Below the pieces are notes generated by a model. It had not been told where the DNA came from and did no database searches. It worked only from the letters and a program-made list of their open reading frames with translations. A stretch of 64,000 bases of DNA, from assembly GCF_900172225.1 (NCBI RefSeq), contig NZ_FWFO01000001.1, positions 2,170,001 through 2,234,000 of the forward strand, written 5' to 3'. This document shows positions 44,798 through 53,926 of the stretch, one piece after another (the first letter of the stretch is position 1; each line of letters starts with the position of its first letter). A program made the position numbers and the translations under genes. The stretch comes from Falsiruegeria litorea R37 (GTDB lineage Bacteria > Pseudomonadota > Alphaproteobacteria > Rhodobacterales > Rhodobacteraceae).

Positions 44798-44832
44798 AAA
44801 GCCCCGCCCGACAAGACATCGGGCGGGGCTTT
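44798..44832. terminator. Strong bidirectional terminator
   Basis: A 14-bp perfect stem (AAAGCCCCGCCCGA paired with TCGGGCGGGGCTTT) with a 7-nt loop. It is followed by TTTTAATTT on the plus strand and TTTGTTTTG on the minus strand. It ends both the ABC operon and the convergent universal-stress/TRAP operon. Confidence 0.93.
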
Positions 44833-44846
44833 TTAATTTGAAAGGC

Positions 44847-45278
44847 TCAGCGAACCACGTAGACGGACACCTGCGAGTGGCGCACGACACGCGCCGCGTT
44901 GGGACCCAGCAGATAGTCTTTGAAGTCCGGCTTGTGGGCCCCGATCACGATCAGATCGGCACCTGCGCCTTCGGCCGTTTTCAGGATTTCCTGATAGGCT
45001 GTGCCTGTGGCGACAACGTGACGAATTTCTTCGTTTCGATCCTCGCCCAGGGTGTCGATGCACAGGCGTTGCAACTGCTCCCCGGCCTCATGCACCGCCT
45101 TTTCGTGGTGATCAGCCTCAAAGAACCCCGACACCCAGCTTTCGCCGAAATCAGGCAGCACCGTCACGACATCCAGCCGCGCCCCGTCCATGTCCGCCAG
45201 TTTGGCGGCACGGGCCAGGACAGGTCCGTCATGTTCACCGTTGCTGATGTCGATTGCACAAAGAATGGACTTGCTCAT
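44847..45278 (-). CDS. Universal stress protein (UspA family)
   Basis: 143 residues with the Usp fold: ILCAIDISNGE at the N-terminus, LDVVTVLPDFGESWVSGFF, GTAYQEIL, then the ATP-binding signature region DLIVIGAHKPDFKDYLLGPNAARVVRHSQVSVYVVR. It is 4-bp coupled to the end of the TRAP permease gene with AAGGAG upstream. In several TRAP operons a Usp protein binds ATP and modulates the transporter (for example TeaD with the ectoine TRAP system); the same role is inferred here. Confidence 0.92.
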   Translation of the reverse strand: MSKSILCAIDISNGEHDGPVLARAAKLADMDGARLDVVTVLPDFGESWVSGFFEADHHEKAVHEAGEQLQRLCIDTLGEDRNEEIRHVVATGTAYQEILKTAEGAGADLIVIGAHKPDFKDYLLGPNAARVVRHSQVSVYVVR

Positions 45279-47896
45279 GCGGGTTCTCCTTCTTTGGCGG
45301 CGCGGCCGCGTTGCAGCATTGCGATCAACCCCAGCAGGATCAGTGCCGGGATGTAGACCAGCTCTTTCAACGGCTGCTCTGCAGGCGCCTGGATCGAGGC
45401 GATCTGAACCGGGTCATCGGCGTAGAAGTCAAAGGATTCCAGGCTCGATGCCACGGGCGAGCCAAACATAGGCTCATCCAGTTTCACCACACCATCCTCT
45501 TCCAACAGCAGCAGGCCGAACGCATCGACGCGGGCTGCGCCATCCGCTTCGGGTCCCACGGTCAGCACCAAAGTTGTCTCCTTGGTGTTGCCAGTGTCGA
45601 AATCCGGGCCACTAACGACCATTCGGATCTCCTTGCCCTCCTCAGAGTCTCCCACCGCTTGCACGAACGCTGCCGGTTCGATATTTTCGAACGCAGGCGA
45701 GATGCGGTTCATGAAGAAGTCCGGGCGGAACAGAGCAAAGGCCACCAGGATCAGAGCGATGCTTTCATAGATGCGGCTCTTGGTCAGGAAATAGCCCATC
45801 GTACCGGCCGTGAAGACAAGGATCGCGATCGTCGCGGCTATGGCCACGATTATCCCTTGCGTCCACGTCACATCAATCAGCAACAGATCGGTGTTGAAGA
45901 TGAACACAAACGGCAGGGCCACGGTGCGAAGCGAGTAGAAAAAGGCGATGAAGCCTGTCTTGATCGCGTCACCCCCGGATACAGCGGCGGCTGCGAAACT
46001 TGCCAAGCCCACGGGGGGCGTCACATCCGCCATGATCCCGAAGTAGAACACAAACAGGTGCACCGCGATCAGTGGCACGATCAGCCCTGACTGCGCGCCC
46101 AGTTCCACAACAACGCCGGCCATCAGCGAGCTGACAACGATGTAGTTCGCCGTGGTCGGCAAACCCATGCCCAGAACAAGGCTGAGCAGACCCACCATCA
46201 CCAGCATGAGGATCAGATTGCCGCCCGACATGAACTCGACCAGATCGGCCATCACCTGACCCACACCCGTCAGGGTCACAGTACCCACGATCACGCCCGC
46301 CGTGGCCGTGGCCAAGGCGATACCGATCATGTTGCGTGCGCCGTCAATCAGGCCTTGCCACAGGTCGCCAACTCCGTCCATAAATGTCGCGCCCATGTTG
46401 GTCTGACCCCGGAACATCGCCTTGAGCGGTTTCTGTGTCAGCAGGATCACGAACAGCAGTGCCGTCGCCCAGAAGGCTGAGAGCCCCGGAGATTTCTGCT
46501 CGATCATCAGGAAGTAGACCAGAACGATGATCGGCAGCAGATAGTGCAAACCGGCCTTGTAGATTTCGGACACCACAGGCAGTTCGACCTCTTTGGCGTT
46601 CGGATCATCCGGTACCAGATCATCAACGCCCGAGGCGAGCCACAGAAGCGCCATATAGGCCAGAACGATCAGTGCAGACAGAACCAGCCCCGAGGCACCC
46701 GGCATCATCGATATGACAAACTGCACAGGGTACTGAACGCCGTAACAAAGACCCGCAAAACCCGCGAAGAACAACGCCATTCCGCCGATTGTACGACCCA
46801 TCGACACGACCCGGTTGCCCAGAGTCGGCATATTCCGCTTCACCGCTTCCAGATGCACGATGTAGACCAGTGCGATGTAGGAAATCGCCGCAGGCAGGAA
46901 GGCGTGGGTGATCACCTCGACATAGGAAATGCCGACGTATTCCACCATCAGAAAGGCCGCCGCGCCCATGACGGGCGGCATGATCTGACCGTTGACCGAG
47001 GATGCAACCTCGACCGAGCCTGCCTGTTCGCTGGAAAAGCCCACCCGCTTCATCAGCGGAATGGTGAAGGTGCCGGTGGTCACAACGTTTGCGATGGACG
47101 AACCCGAGATCAGACCGGTCGCAGCCGACCCCACAACGGCGGCTTTCGCGGGGCCACCGCGCAGGTGACCAAGAGCACCGAACGCCATCTTGATAAAGTA
47201 GTTCCCTGCCCCGGCCTTATCCAGCAGCGCGCCGAACAGGACGAAGAGGAAGACGAATTTGGTCGAAACACCCAAGGCGATGCCAAACACGCCCTCGGAG
47301 GTGATCCACATGTGGCTCATTGCCTTTTTCAGGCTGGCGCCTTTCCATTGGATGACTTCTGGGACCCAACTGGATGAGCCGAAAAAGACATAGGCCAGGA
47401 AGATCGTCGCAATGATAGCCATCGCCGGGCCAAGTGCACGGCGCGCGGCCTCAAACAGCAGGATCAGACCGGCAAGCGCAAACCACTTGTCCAAGTCATC
47501 GGCAAGTCCGCCGGAATCCACGATTTTTTGATAGAAGATATAGCCATAGAGCGCGATGCCTGCCCCTACGATGCCAAACAACCAGTCGTGGATCGGAATA
47601 TAGTTCCGCGGGCTGGTTTTCAGCATCGGATAGGCTGCAAACGCCAGGAACATGGCAAAAGCCAGATGGATCTGGCGTGAATTGTTAACAACGCTGCCGG
47701 GTAGAAGAACGTTCGACAATGGCGAGGCCAATACGACCTGGAACACGGACCAGATCACGGCCACAATGGCCAGGAACAGCCCCACATTGCCAGCCGGATC
47801 ACGGGCGCCCGCATCAGACGATGCGACCAGATCCTGCAGTTCTTCTTCGGTAAGCGGACGATTGCCCTGAGTGACACCCTGAGTTTCTGGGGCCAT
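45275..47896 (-). CDS. TRAP transporter fused permease (TAXI class, DctQM fusion)
   Basis: 873 residues with about 17-19 membrane segments. The N-terminal ~200 residues contain the 4-TM (DctQ-like) part, followed by the large DctM domain (about 200-700) with AAVVGSAATGLISGSSIANVVTTGTFTIPLMK and MGLPTTANYIVVSSL. After the last core helices there is a ~120-residue polar domain (SEEGKEIRMVVSGPDFDTGNTKETTLVL) and a final membrane helix; this extension is typical of some TAXI permeases. It uses a Na+ gradient to import a solute delivered by the binding protein at 48026. Confidence 0.93.
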   Translation of the reverse strand: MAPETQGVTQGNRPLTEEELQDLVASSDAGARDPAGNVGLFLAIVAVIWSVFQVVLASPLSNVLLPGSVVNNSRQIHLAFAMFLAFAAYPMLKTSPRNYIPIHDWLFGIVGAGIALYGYIFYQKIVDSGGLADDLDKWFALAGLILLFEAARRALGPAMAIIATIFLAYVFFGSSSWVPEVIQWKGASLKKAMSHMWITSEGVFGIALGVSTKFVFLFVLFGALLDKAGAGNYFIKMAFGALGHLRGGPAKAAVVGSAATGLISGSSIANVVTTGTFTIPLMKRVGFSSEQAGSVEVASSVNGQIMPPVMGAAAFLMVEYVGISYVEVITHAFLPAAISYIALVYIVHLEAVKRNMPTLGNRVVSMGRTIGGMALFFAGFAGLCYGVQYPVQFVISMMPGASGLVLSALIVLAYMALLWLASGVDDLVPDDPNAKEVELPVVSEIYKAGLHYLLPIIVLVYFLMIEQKSPGLSAFWATALLFVILLTQKPLKAMFRGQTNMGATFMDGVGDLWQGLIDGARNMIGIALATATAGVIVGTVTLTGVGQVMADLVEFMSGGNLILMLVMVGLLSLVLGMGLPTTANYIVVSSLMAGVVVELGAQSGLIVPLIAVHLFVFYFGIMADVTPPVGLASFAAAAVSGGDAIKTGFIAFFYSLRTVALPFVFIFNTDLLLIDVTWTQGIIVAIAATIAILVFTAGTMGYFLTKSRIYESIALILVAFALFRPDFFMNRISPAFENIEPAAFVQAVGDSEEGKEIRMVVSGPDFDTGNTKETTLVLTVGPEADGAARVDAFGLLLLEEDGVVKLDEPMFGSPVASSLESFDFYADDPVQIASIQAPAEQPLKELVYIPALILLGLIAMLQRGRAAKEGEPA

Positions 47897-47982
47897 AGAT
47901 CATCTCCCTGTCCAACCGCCTCGTGTCAGACCAACCTGACCGGGCAGTTTCTTTTTTTGGCCCGGGACCTGCCCGGGTGTGA

Positions 47983-48008
47983 AACGAGGCGCTCGTTGGC
48001 GCCTCGTT
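47983..48008 (-). other. Intercistronic stem-loop between binding protein and TRAP permease
   Basis: A 10-bp perfect inverted repeat (AACGAGGCGC paired with GCGCCTCGTT) with a 6-nt loop and no T run on the minus strand. A second palindrome, CCCGGG..CCCGGG, lies just beyond. It sits 18 bp past the binding-protein stop. Such elements typically protect the upstream mRNA from 3' decay or cause partial termination, giving excess binding protein over permease. Confidence 0.7.
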
Positions 48009-48025
48009 CCTTTGGCTTTGGTGGA

Positions 48026-48994
48026 TTATTCCATCCAGCCCTTTTCTTTGTAGTACTTCGCGGCACCGGGGTGCAGCGGAGCGGACAGGCCGTCCTTGAT
48101 CATCTCTTCGGGCTTCAGGTTGCCGAACGCGGGGTGCAGCTTTTTGAAGGCGTCAAAGTTTTCGAACACCCCCGACACCAGTGCATAAACCGCGTCGTCC
48201 GACACGTTGGCCGAGGTCACAAGGGTTGCGCCCACACCAAATGTCTTGGTGTCATCCGGGTTACCGCGATAGGTGCCGCCCACGATGGTGGCCTTGCGAT
48301 AGAACGAGTTTTCGTCAACCAGACGGTCGATGCCCGCGCCATCCACGTTCACCAGAACCGAGTCACAGGCGGTGGTGGCTTCCTGGATCGAACCGGACGG
48401 GTGGCCAACGGTGTAAACCATGGCGTCGATCTGGTTGTCGCACAAAGCAGCCGACTGTTCCGCCGCCTTCAGCTCGGTTGCCAGAGCAAAATCGCTCATG
48501 CCCCAACCCTTGGCGTTCATCACAACTTCCATGGTGCCGCGCTGACCGGAACCGGGGTTGCCAATGTTCACGCGCTTGCCTTTGAGGTCGTCAAAGTTGG
48601 CGATGCCAGCATCCGCGCGGGCAACAACGGTGAAGGGCTCGGGGTGAACCGAGAAGACCGCGCGCAGGTCTTCGAACTTGCCGGCATCCTGGAATTTCGA
48701 GCTGCCGTTATAGGCGTGGAACTGCCAGTCGGACTGTGCCACACCAAACTCCAGCTCGCCTTCGCGGATGGTGTTGATGTTGTAAACCGAACCACCGGTG
48801 GATTCGACCGAGCAGCGCACGCCGTGCTCTTTACGGCCCTTGTTCACCAGACGGCAGATCGCACCACCGGTCGGGTAATACACGCCGGTCACGCCGCCGG
48901 TGCCGATGGTGATGAACTCTTCGGCGAAGGCTGCCGGAGCCATCATTGCGGTCGCCGCCAGAGCAGTCAGGCTCAGCTTGCTGTAACGTTTCAT
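48026..48994 (-). CDS. TAXI-family TRAP solute-binding protein
   Basis: 322 residues with a Sec signal peptide ([24 protein letters not shown]). It opens with the TAXI signature [20 protein letters not shown] and continues with [25 protein letters not shown] and [19 protein letters not shown]. It is the periplasmic receptor for the fused permease downstream. The ligand cannot be inferred from sequence; glutamate/glutamine-like compounds are known for some family members. GGGAG precedes the ATG. The 268 bp upstream (48995-49262) hold no gene and should contain the operon promoter. Confidence 0.94.
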   Translation of the reverse strand: MKRYSKLSLTALAATAMMAPAAFAEEFITIGTGGVTGVYYPTGGAICRLVNKGRKEHGVRCSVESTGGSVYNINTIREGELEFGVAQSDWQFHAYNGSSKFQDAGKFEDLRAVFSVHPEPFTVVARADAGIANFDDLKGKRVNIGNPGSGQRGTMEVVMNAKGWGMSDFALATELKAAEQSAALCDNQIDAMVYTVGHPSGSIQEATTACDSVLVNVDGAGIDRLVDENSFYRKATIVGGTYRGNPDDTKTFGVGATLVTSANVSDDAVYALVSGVFENFDAFKKLHPAFGNLKPEEMIKDGLSAPLHPGAAKYYKEKGWME

Positions 48995-49262
48995 TTAAGA
49001 ACTCCCAGTTTCTTTTTCGCTCTCGGGAGGTCCTCGTAATGGTTTTCGATCCATAGACACAAGCCCACACTTTCGTGTGAGCCACCTGCAACAGGTCAAA
49101 ATATAAGAACTTTTTTCTCTCCCGATACAAACAGGGTTTCACCCGTGCCCGCGACTTGTCAAGGCTCAACAAGAGACTGCAGGGACGCTCGGCGTTGGAT
49201 TCTTCAAAACTGAAGGCAAAATCCGAAATTTCCCCGCAGTCACTGCGCGACTGCTAAACGTG

Positions 49263-50171
49263 TTAATCAGACGCCTTTGCCCGGGCTTCCATTTCTCGGA
49301 TCAACGCCCGTGCTTCGTCACCTTCGGGAATCGGTCTGCCGCTGTCACGCCATTCCACGGCGGCCTTGAACCCCTCGGCTTGGGCATAGCGGCGGAACCA
49401 GAGCCCTTCGGGATTGTGCCGCGTGATGCCATCAAAGACGGTCGCCATCATCTGTGTTTGTTCCAAACCCATGGTCAGCATCACCTGATTGACCACCATT
49501 TTGTGCATCGCCAGATGGCCCGAGGGGACGCCAGCGATCCGGCGCGCCATTTTCATGGTCTCAGCCTCCAGCTGGTCAACAGTTACGGAATAATTCGCCA
49601 GCCCCCATTCGGCCGCCTGTTTGCCGCTGATCAAGTTGCCGGTGAACATCATCTCTTTCGCCCGCGTCGGGCCCAGACGATAGGTCCACATCGCCGTTGT
49701 GGGACAGCCCCAGACGCGCGTCGGCATGTATCCGATGCGAGCATCATCCGCCATTATCAGCATATCGCAGCACAAGGCGATGTCGCTGCCGCCGGCCGCT
49801 GCGGCGCCATGCACTTTTGCAATGGTGGGTTTGCGGCATTTCCAGAGTGTCATGAAGTCTTCGGTGTTCTTCTTCATCACCGCGTAATCCGCGATCGGGT
49901 CCCAGGGATAGCTTTCCTGCTGACACGGGTGGTCGATGTCCTGCTCGGCATAGGCCGACAGATCATAGCCGCCACAGAACCCTTTACCTGCCCCTTCGAC
50001 CACGATGACATGCACCTGCTCGTTGTTTTCTGCCCATTCAACGGCCGCGCGAATGTCGCCCGGTGTTTCATCACAAATCGCATTCAACCGTTCGGGCCGG
50101 TTCAACAACAGGCGCGCAATGCGGGGCTCATCCGGATCATGGTCAATTTTCAGGGTGGTGAATTCAGGCAT
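49263..50171 (-). CDS. Enoyl-CoA hydratase/isomerase (crotonase) family protein
   Basis: 302 residues with the crotonase fold. The first oxyanion-hole segment is [17 protein letters not shown] (~63-79) and the second is [16 protein letters not shown] (~121-136). The two catalytic glutamates of enoyl-CoA hydratase are not in their usual places: the first position reads Asp (D130) and the region of the second reads [13 protein letters not shown] without Glu. It is therefore unlikely to be a plain hydratase and may act on a specialised CoA ester. It is monocistronic, with GGAGGAG before the ATG. Confidence 0.85.
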   Translation of the reverse strand: MPEFTTLKIDHDPDEPRIARLLLNRPERLNAICDETPGDIRAAVEWAENNEQVHVIVVEGAGKGFCGGYDLSAYAEQDIDHPCQQESYPWDPIADYAVMKKNTEDFMTLWKCRKPTIAKVHGAAAAGGSDIALCCDMLIMADDARIGYMPTRVWGCPTTAMWTYRLGPTRAKEMMFTGNLISGKQAAEWGLANYSVTVDQLEAETMKMARRIAGVPSGHLAMHKMVVNQVMLTMGLEQTQMMATVFDGITRHNPEGLWFRRYAQAEGFKAAVEWRDSGRPIPEGDEARALIREMEARAKASD

Positions 50172-50341
50172 CTCGTCTCTCTCCTCCGGGTGAATGCGTG
50201 GCCATGGTTCGGTGAGCTTTACGGCGGGTCAATGGGGACATGGCGGAACACACCACACGACCCGACGTCACAACGCTCGGCGGCTTTGCCGCAGGTGGGC
50301 CGCTTGACCCGACCCAATTCCGCACGGATGGTGCGAACAAG

Positions 50342-50692
50342 ATGAGACCCGACCCACAGAGGACACGCACTTTGGCTTTGCACCCACGGCTTCCCATTTT
50401 GCTGGGACTGGTAGCTGTGCTCATGGTCGGGTTTTGGGTCTGGGCCTCGCCTGCATCTTCCATGGGCATGACGCTAGAGGCCGAAACGCATTGCCCGACA
50501 GAGATGACATGCCACGCGTCGGACAGAGACACAGGCTGTCAGAGCCATCTTTGTGGGGCTGATCTTTCTACGACCCTTGTCTCTGCATCCGCTTTCGACA
50601 CGCTTGGGCCTGCTGCCGACGCGGTTTACCTCTCCTTTACGGCCGGCATTCGACCAGAGTTCGATCCGCCTCCTCCTCGCCTTTGCTCGTGA
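50342..50692 (+). CDS. Small Cys-rich membrane-anchored protein upstream of the multicopper oxidase
   Basis: 116 residues from the ATG at 50342; a longer reading from 50240 is possible but lacks support. There is one membrane segment (residues ~16-36, LLGLVAVLMVGFWVWASPA), then an exported tail with clustered Cys/His (THCPTEMTCHASDRDTGCQSHLC) and a Pro-rich end (FDPPPPRLCS). The Cys/His cluster and the downstream multicopper oxidase suggest metal, probably copper, handling. No established family was recognised. Confidence 0.6.
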   Translation: MRPDPQRTRTLALHPRLPILLGLVAVLMVGFWVWASPASSMGMTLEAETHCPTEMTCHASDRDTGCQSHLCGADLSTTLVSASAFDTLGPAADAVYLSFTAGIRPEFDPPPPRLCS

Positions 50693-50832
50693 CCGACCCT
50701 TCCACGCCCTCGGGCGTGAAATTGCGAACGAACACGAGAAAACCCGATGCAAACTGCTAGATTGAACAAAAGTGGGCCTGACGCGCCAAAACATGCCAGG
50801 CCTAGTGTCACCACCAGCCAGAGGGCGAGACC

Positions 50833-52212
50833 ATGACGGACCATATGAACACCCGCCTGACACGTCGCAGCTTTATGGCCTCGGCTGCGGCGGCGACGCT
50901 GTTGCCTGTTGCCGCGCAAGCCTCTGTCCCAACACTGACCGCACGGCCCGGGCAGATCCGCCTGCTGCCGGATGAGTACCCCGAAACAGAGGTCTGGGGC
51001 TTTGACGGACAGGTGCCCGGCCCGCTTATCCGGCTGAACCAGGGGCAAACCCTGACCCGCAAGCTGGTAAACCAACTGCCCGCTCCCACATCTATCCACT
51101 GGCATGGGCTGCGCCTTCCAAATGCGATGGATGGCGTGCCGGGTATCACCCAGGCCGCCGTCCAGACCGGAGGGGATTTCACCTATAGTTTCACGCCACC
51201 CGATGCAGGCACGTATTGGTACCACTCGCACCATCAATCGACCGAACAGGTGGCGCGTGGCCTCTACGGTGTGTTGATCGTGGACGAAACCGAACCGCCA
51301 GATGTGGATCACGATCTGACGGTGGTTCTGGATGACTGGCGGCTGACGCAGGACGGCAAAGTATCCGAGGATTTCGATCGCCCGCACGACTGGACCCACG
51401 CCGGACGGTTGGGGAATTTCATTCATACCGTGACCGCGCCTCAACTAAGCCGCGTGCAGAAAAACGCCCGACTGCGGCTGCGCCTGATCAATGTGGCCAC
51501 CGACCGGATCATGGAGATCAGCCTGATCGGGTTGGAGGGCAAAATCGTCGCCTTCGACGGCATGCCACTGTTGCAACCCGAGAACCCCGAACAGCTGTTC
51601 ATCGGACCGGCACAGCGGGTCGATCTGATTGTCGATGTCACAGCTGAGGAAGGCGAAGACGCGCTGATCGCCAGCCATGAACGCGATGGGGTTTATGCGA
51701 TTGCCGAGTTTCCTGTGTCCGGCTCAGGTACTCACCGCGGCGACATCCCCGCCCTGCCCGACAACCCACATCACCGGCTGACGACGATCAAAGATGCCCG
51801 CAAGGTCCCGCTCAAGATGGAAGGCGGCGCCATGGGCGGCCTGCGCGAGGCGACTTTCAAAGGGGAACGTCTGAGCATTCAAGAGATGGTGCAACTGGGT
51901 CAGGCCTGGGCCTTTAATGGTGTGGTCGGCATGCCGGACGAACCGCTCCTTCGCTTAAGCACGGGTGAGACGGTGATGATCGAGATGGTCAACGACACCG
52001 CCTTTGCCCACGCCATGCACCTGCATGGCCAGCACTTCCAAGAGGTTCTGGCAGATGGCAGCTTTGGCCCCCTGCGCGATACGTTGTTGATGGCGCGTGC
52101 TGAGACGCGCACCATCGCGTTCCGCGCCGATGCGCCGGGTAAATGGTTGTTGCATTGCCATATGCTGTCCCATGCCGCAGCCGGCATGCGCACCTGGCTT
52201 CAGGTTGTGTGA
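50833..52212 (+). CDS. Multicopper oxidase, Tat-exported (CueO/SufI-like)
   Basis: 459 residues with a twin-arginine motif TRRSFMAS at 10-17. Three cupredoxin domains are present with all copper-ligand motifs: HWHGLR, WYHSHHQ, HAMHLHGQHF and HCHMLSHAAAGM, the last including the type-1 His-Cys-His and axial Met. It would oxidise a substrate such as Cu(I) or a phenolic with reduction of O2 to water in the periplasm. It lacks the long Met-rich insert of E. coli CueO. It follows the small Cys-rich gene by 140 bp. Confidence 0.93.
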   Translation: MTDHMNTRLTRRSFMASAAAATLLPVAAQASVPTLTARPGQIRLLPDEYPETEVWGFDGQVPGPLIRLNQGQTLTRKLVNQLPAPTSIHWHGLRLPNAMDGVPGITQAAVQTGGDFTYSFTPPDAGTYWYHSHHQSTEQVARGLYGVLIVDETEPPDVDHDLTVVLDDWRLTQDGKVSEDFDRPHDWTHAGRLGNFIHTVTAPQLSRVQKNARLRLRLINVATDRIMEISLIGLEGKIVAFDGMPLLQPENPEQLFIGPAQRVDLIVDVTAEEGEDALIASHERDGVYAIAEFPVSGSGTHRGDIPALPDNPHHRLTTIKDARKVPLKMEGGAMGGLREATFKGERLSIQEMVQLGQAWAFNGVVGMPDEPLLRLSTGETVMIEMVNDTAFAHAMHLHGQHFQEVLADGSFGPLRDTLLMARAETRTIAFRADAPGKWLLHCHMLSHAAAGMRTWLQVV

Positions 52213-52221
52213 CGTAGATGT

Positions 52222-52240
52222 GCGGGGCGCTCAGCCCCGC
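52222..52240. terminator. Hairpin between convergent genes
   Basis: A 7-bp GC stem (GCGGGGC paired with GCCCCGC) with a 5-nt loop, lying exactly between the stops of the oxidase and the sulfotransferase. No T run follows on either strand, so termination would be weak or Rho-assisted. Confidence 0.45.
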
Positions 52241-52243
52241 GCG

Positions 52244-52984
52244 CTAGACCCCAAGGCGATTAGCGTGCAGCCGGTCATAATGCGGCTTCATCCGCCGATG
52301 CACCCGCTGCACCCGCTCGGGCGTGTTCTCCAGATCCACGTATTTACGCTTTTGTGGCGTCAGGCCGGTCGATTTGGCCAGGTTTGCATGGAATGACCCG
52401 CCGTCCCACCAGCTGTGCGCCGACGGATCACCGCCCGGCTCCCAACTCAGCGCGTCGGACAGAAACGGAATGTCGACCGCCTCGCAGAACGTGCGGGTCA
52501 TGCGGTGCGGGTCTTCAAGCAGATCGTCGCTGTCGATCACCGGGGGCGCGATGCCGTTGAGCGCCGTCAGCAGATCAAAGAGCGCCCGTTGTTCGGGGAA
52601 ACCAACCTCCAACTCATCGAAATCGGGCCATTTGTTGTACATCGATGTGATGGTTTTGGCCGGGTCGCGGATCAGGAAAGCGTGGGTGAAATGCGACAGA
52701 AACTCGGCATCCCACATATGATTGATGTAATGGGGAAAGTCCTTGATGAACACCGGGCCCTGTTCCGCCCGCGCCCGGATGTCCTCCCAGACGCTTTCCA
52801 GGGTCAGACCGGGCGTGGTCTTTTCCCCTGCGGTAAAGCGCGGCCAAAGCGGGTCTTCGCCCTGATACCAGGCCTCGCCAAAAGGTTCGTGCAGGCAATC
52901 CAGATCCCCGCGCTGGCGCATCATCCATTCAAACGCGGTCGAGGTCGACCGGGGCACCGCCCAGAGGGCAACGATCTTGTGCAT
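52244..52984 (-). CDS. Sulfotransferase-family protein
   Basis: 246 residues. The N-terminal IVALWAVPRSTSTAFEWMM contains the 5'-phosphosulfate (PAPS) binding loop (PRSTSTA), and FLIRDPAKTITSMYNKW is the 3'-phosphate motif of the family. Such proteins move sulfuryl from PAPS to hydroxyl or amine groups. It starts 2 bp after the racemase-superfamily gene, so it is the second gene of a two-gene operon. It has no signal peptide. The acceptor is unknown. Confidence 0.82.
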   Translation of the reverse strand: MHKIVALWAVPRSTSTAFEWMMRQRGDLDCLHEPFGEAWYQGEDPLWPRFTAGEKTTPGLTLESVWEDIRARAEQGPVFIKDFPHYINHMWDAEFLSHFTHAFLIRDPAKTITSMYNKWPDFDELEVGFPEQRALFDLLTALNGIAPPVIDSDDLLEDPHRMTRTFCEAVDIPFLSDALSWEPGGDPSAHSWWDGGSFHANLAKSTGLTPQKRKYVDLENTPERVQRVHRRMKPHYDRLHANRLGV

Positions 52985-52986
52985 GA

Positions 52987-53823
52987 TTATCCTTTCAGCG
53001 ACGACAACAGGCGGCCCTGCTGTGTTTCAGGTGCCAGACCCAGTGTTTTGAACACCCGCCAGTACAGCGCGATGTCGTGACCAACGACCGGCTTGCCCAA
53101 CCGCTCCTCAAGCGCTGCATCATAATGCACCGGGCGCTGTGCGATCCCGTCTTCTGCGCGGCGATAGTTGCTCATGCCGTTGATCAGATAGGCGTCCACG
53201 TTGGGCGCCTGTTCGGCAGTGTAGTCGAAGGACTTCCAGATCAGATCCTCATCAAAACACCAGATGCAGTCATCAACCTCCTGCTGCGAGGCGAACCACC
53301 CCTGATCAAAGAAATTCCCGGCCCAGACGACGTCAAATCCGGCCTCACGCAGAAAGCCCACAGTACCCAGGTACCAGCTTGAGGGGTGATAGCAGGCGTT
53401 CAGCGCAACCTTTTCCACGTTCAACGCGTGCAGCGCCTCGACCATGGCGTAGCCTGCCATGTGAAACGGTGTCTCGTATTTGTCCGACAACATCTCGCAG
53501 TGCTGGCGGATGCCTTCGACCCCCAGGCCACTGGCATGAACCCAGTTCGACCCCACCTGCCCGCAGACATCAGCACCATTGTTGGCCATGCATTCCATGA
53601 ACTCTTCAAGCAGGCCAAAGTTCTTTTTTCGCTGATCCAGCCGGTGCTCATAGTCGGGCACATGCAACATCCGGCCATGTGCGCCGACACTGCGCGGGGC
53701 CATGCGCAAGAAGTCGGACGGGGCCGCATCAAAATCATGCGGCGGACAGGTGAACCCAACCTGATGGGGAAACAGTTTCACCTTTGGGTCGCGCCATTTC
53801 GGCGGTTTTTGATATTGGCTCAT
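52987..53823 (-). CDS. Maleate isomerase / arylmalonate decarboxylase-like (Asp/Glu racemase superfamily) protein
   Basis: 278 residues from the ATG at 53823; a GTG four codons upstream is possible. The middle part (residues ~100-170: GVEGIRQHCEMLSDKYETPF, AMVEALHALNVEKVALNACYH, LREAGFDVVW) follows the AMDase/maleate cis-trans isomerase pattern. By manual alignment the two catalytic Cys positions of that family read G91-S92 and N215-G216-M217, so neither Cys is in place. The protein has other cysteines (C87, C144) whose role is unclear. The assignment to superfamily is moderate; the reaction is unknown. It is divergent from a LysR regulator that probably controls it. Confidence 0.55.
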   Translation of the reverse strand: MSQYQKPPKWRDPKVKLFPHQVGFTCPPHDFDAAPSDFLRMAPRSVGAHGRMLHVPDYEHRLDQRKKNFGLLEEFMECMANNGADVCGQVGSNWVHASGLGVEGIRQHCEMLSDKYETPFHMAGYAMVEALHALNVEKVALNACYHPSSWYLGTVGFLREAGFDVVWAGNFFDQGWFASQQEVDDCIWCFDEDLIWKSFDYTAEQAPNVDAYLINGMSNYRRAEDGIAQRPVHYDAALEERLGKPVVGHDIALYWRVFKTLGLAPETQQGRLLSSLKG

Positions 53824-53910
53824 GGCGTGGGGCACCCGATTGCTGCGTCAGATGGCCCGATGCTGTCGCAAGCCCATTGCCAAATCCATTGCTTTCGCAG
53901 GCCACGGTCA

Positions 53911-53926
53911 ATATCAATTTTGATAT
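53911..53926. promoter_or_regulatory. Palindromic operator overlapping the LysR start codon
   Basis: ATATCAATTTTGATAT: two perfect 7-bp inverted half-sites (ATATCAA and TTGATAT) around a 2-bp centre, containing a T-N11-A LysR-box pattern. Its last two bases are the first two of the regulator's ATG at 53925, and it lies 88 bp upstream of the divergent gene start. It fits a site for both autorepression and control of the racemase-like/sulfotransferase operon. Confidence 0.7.
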
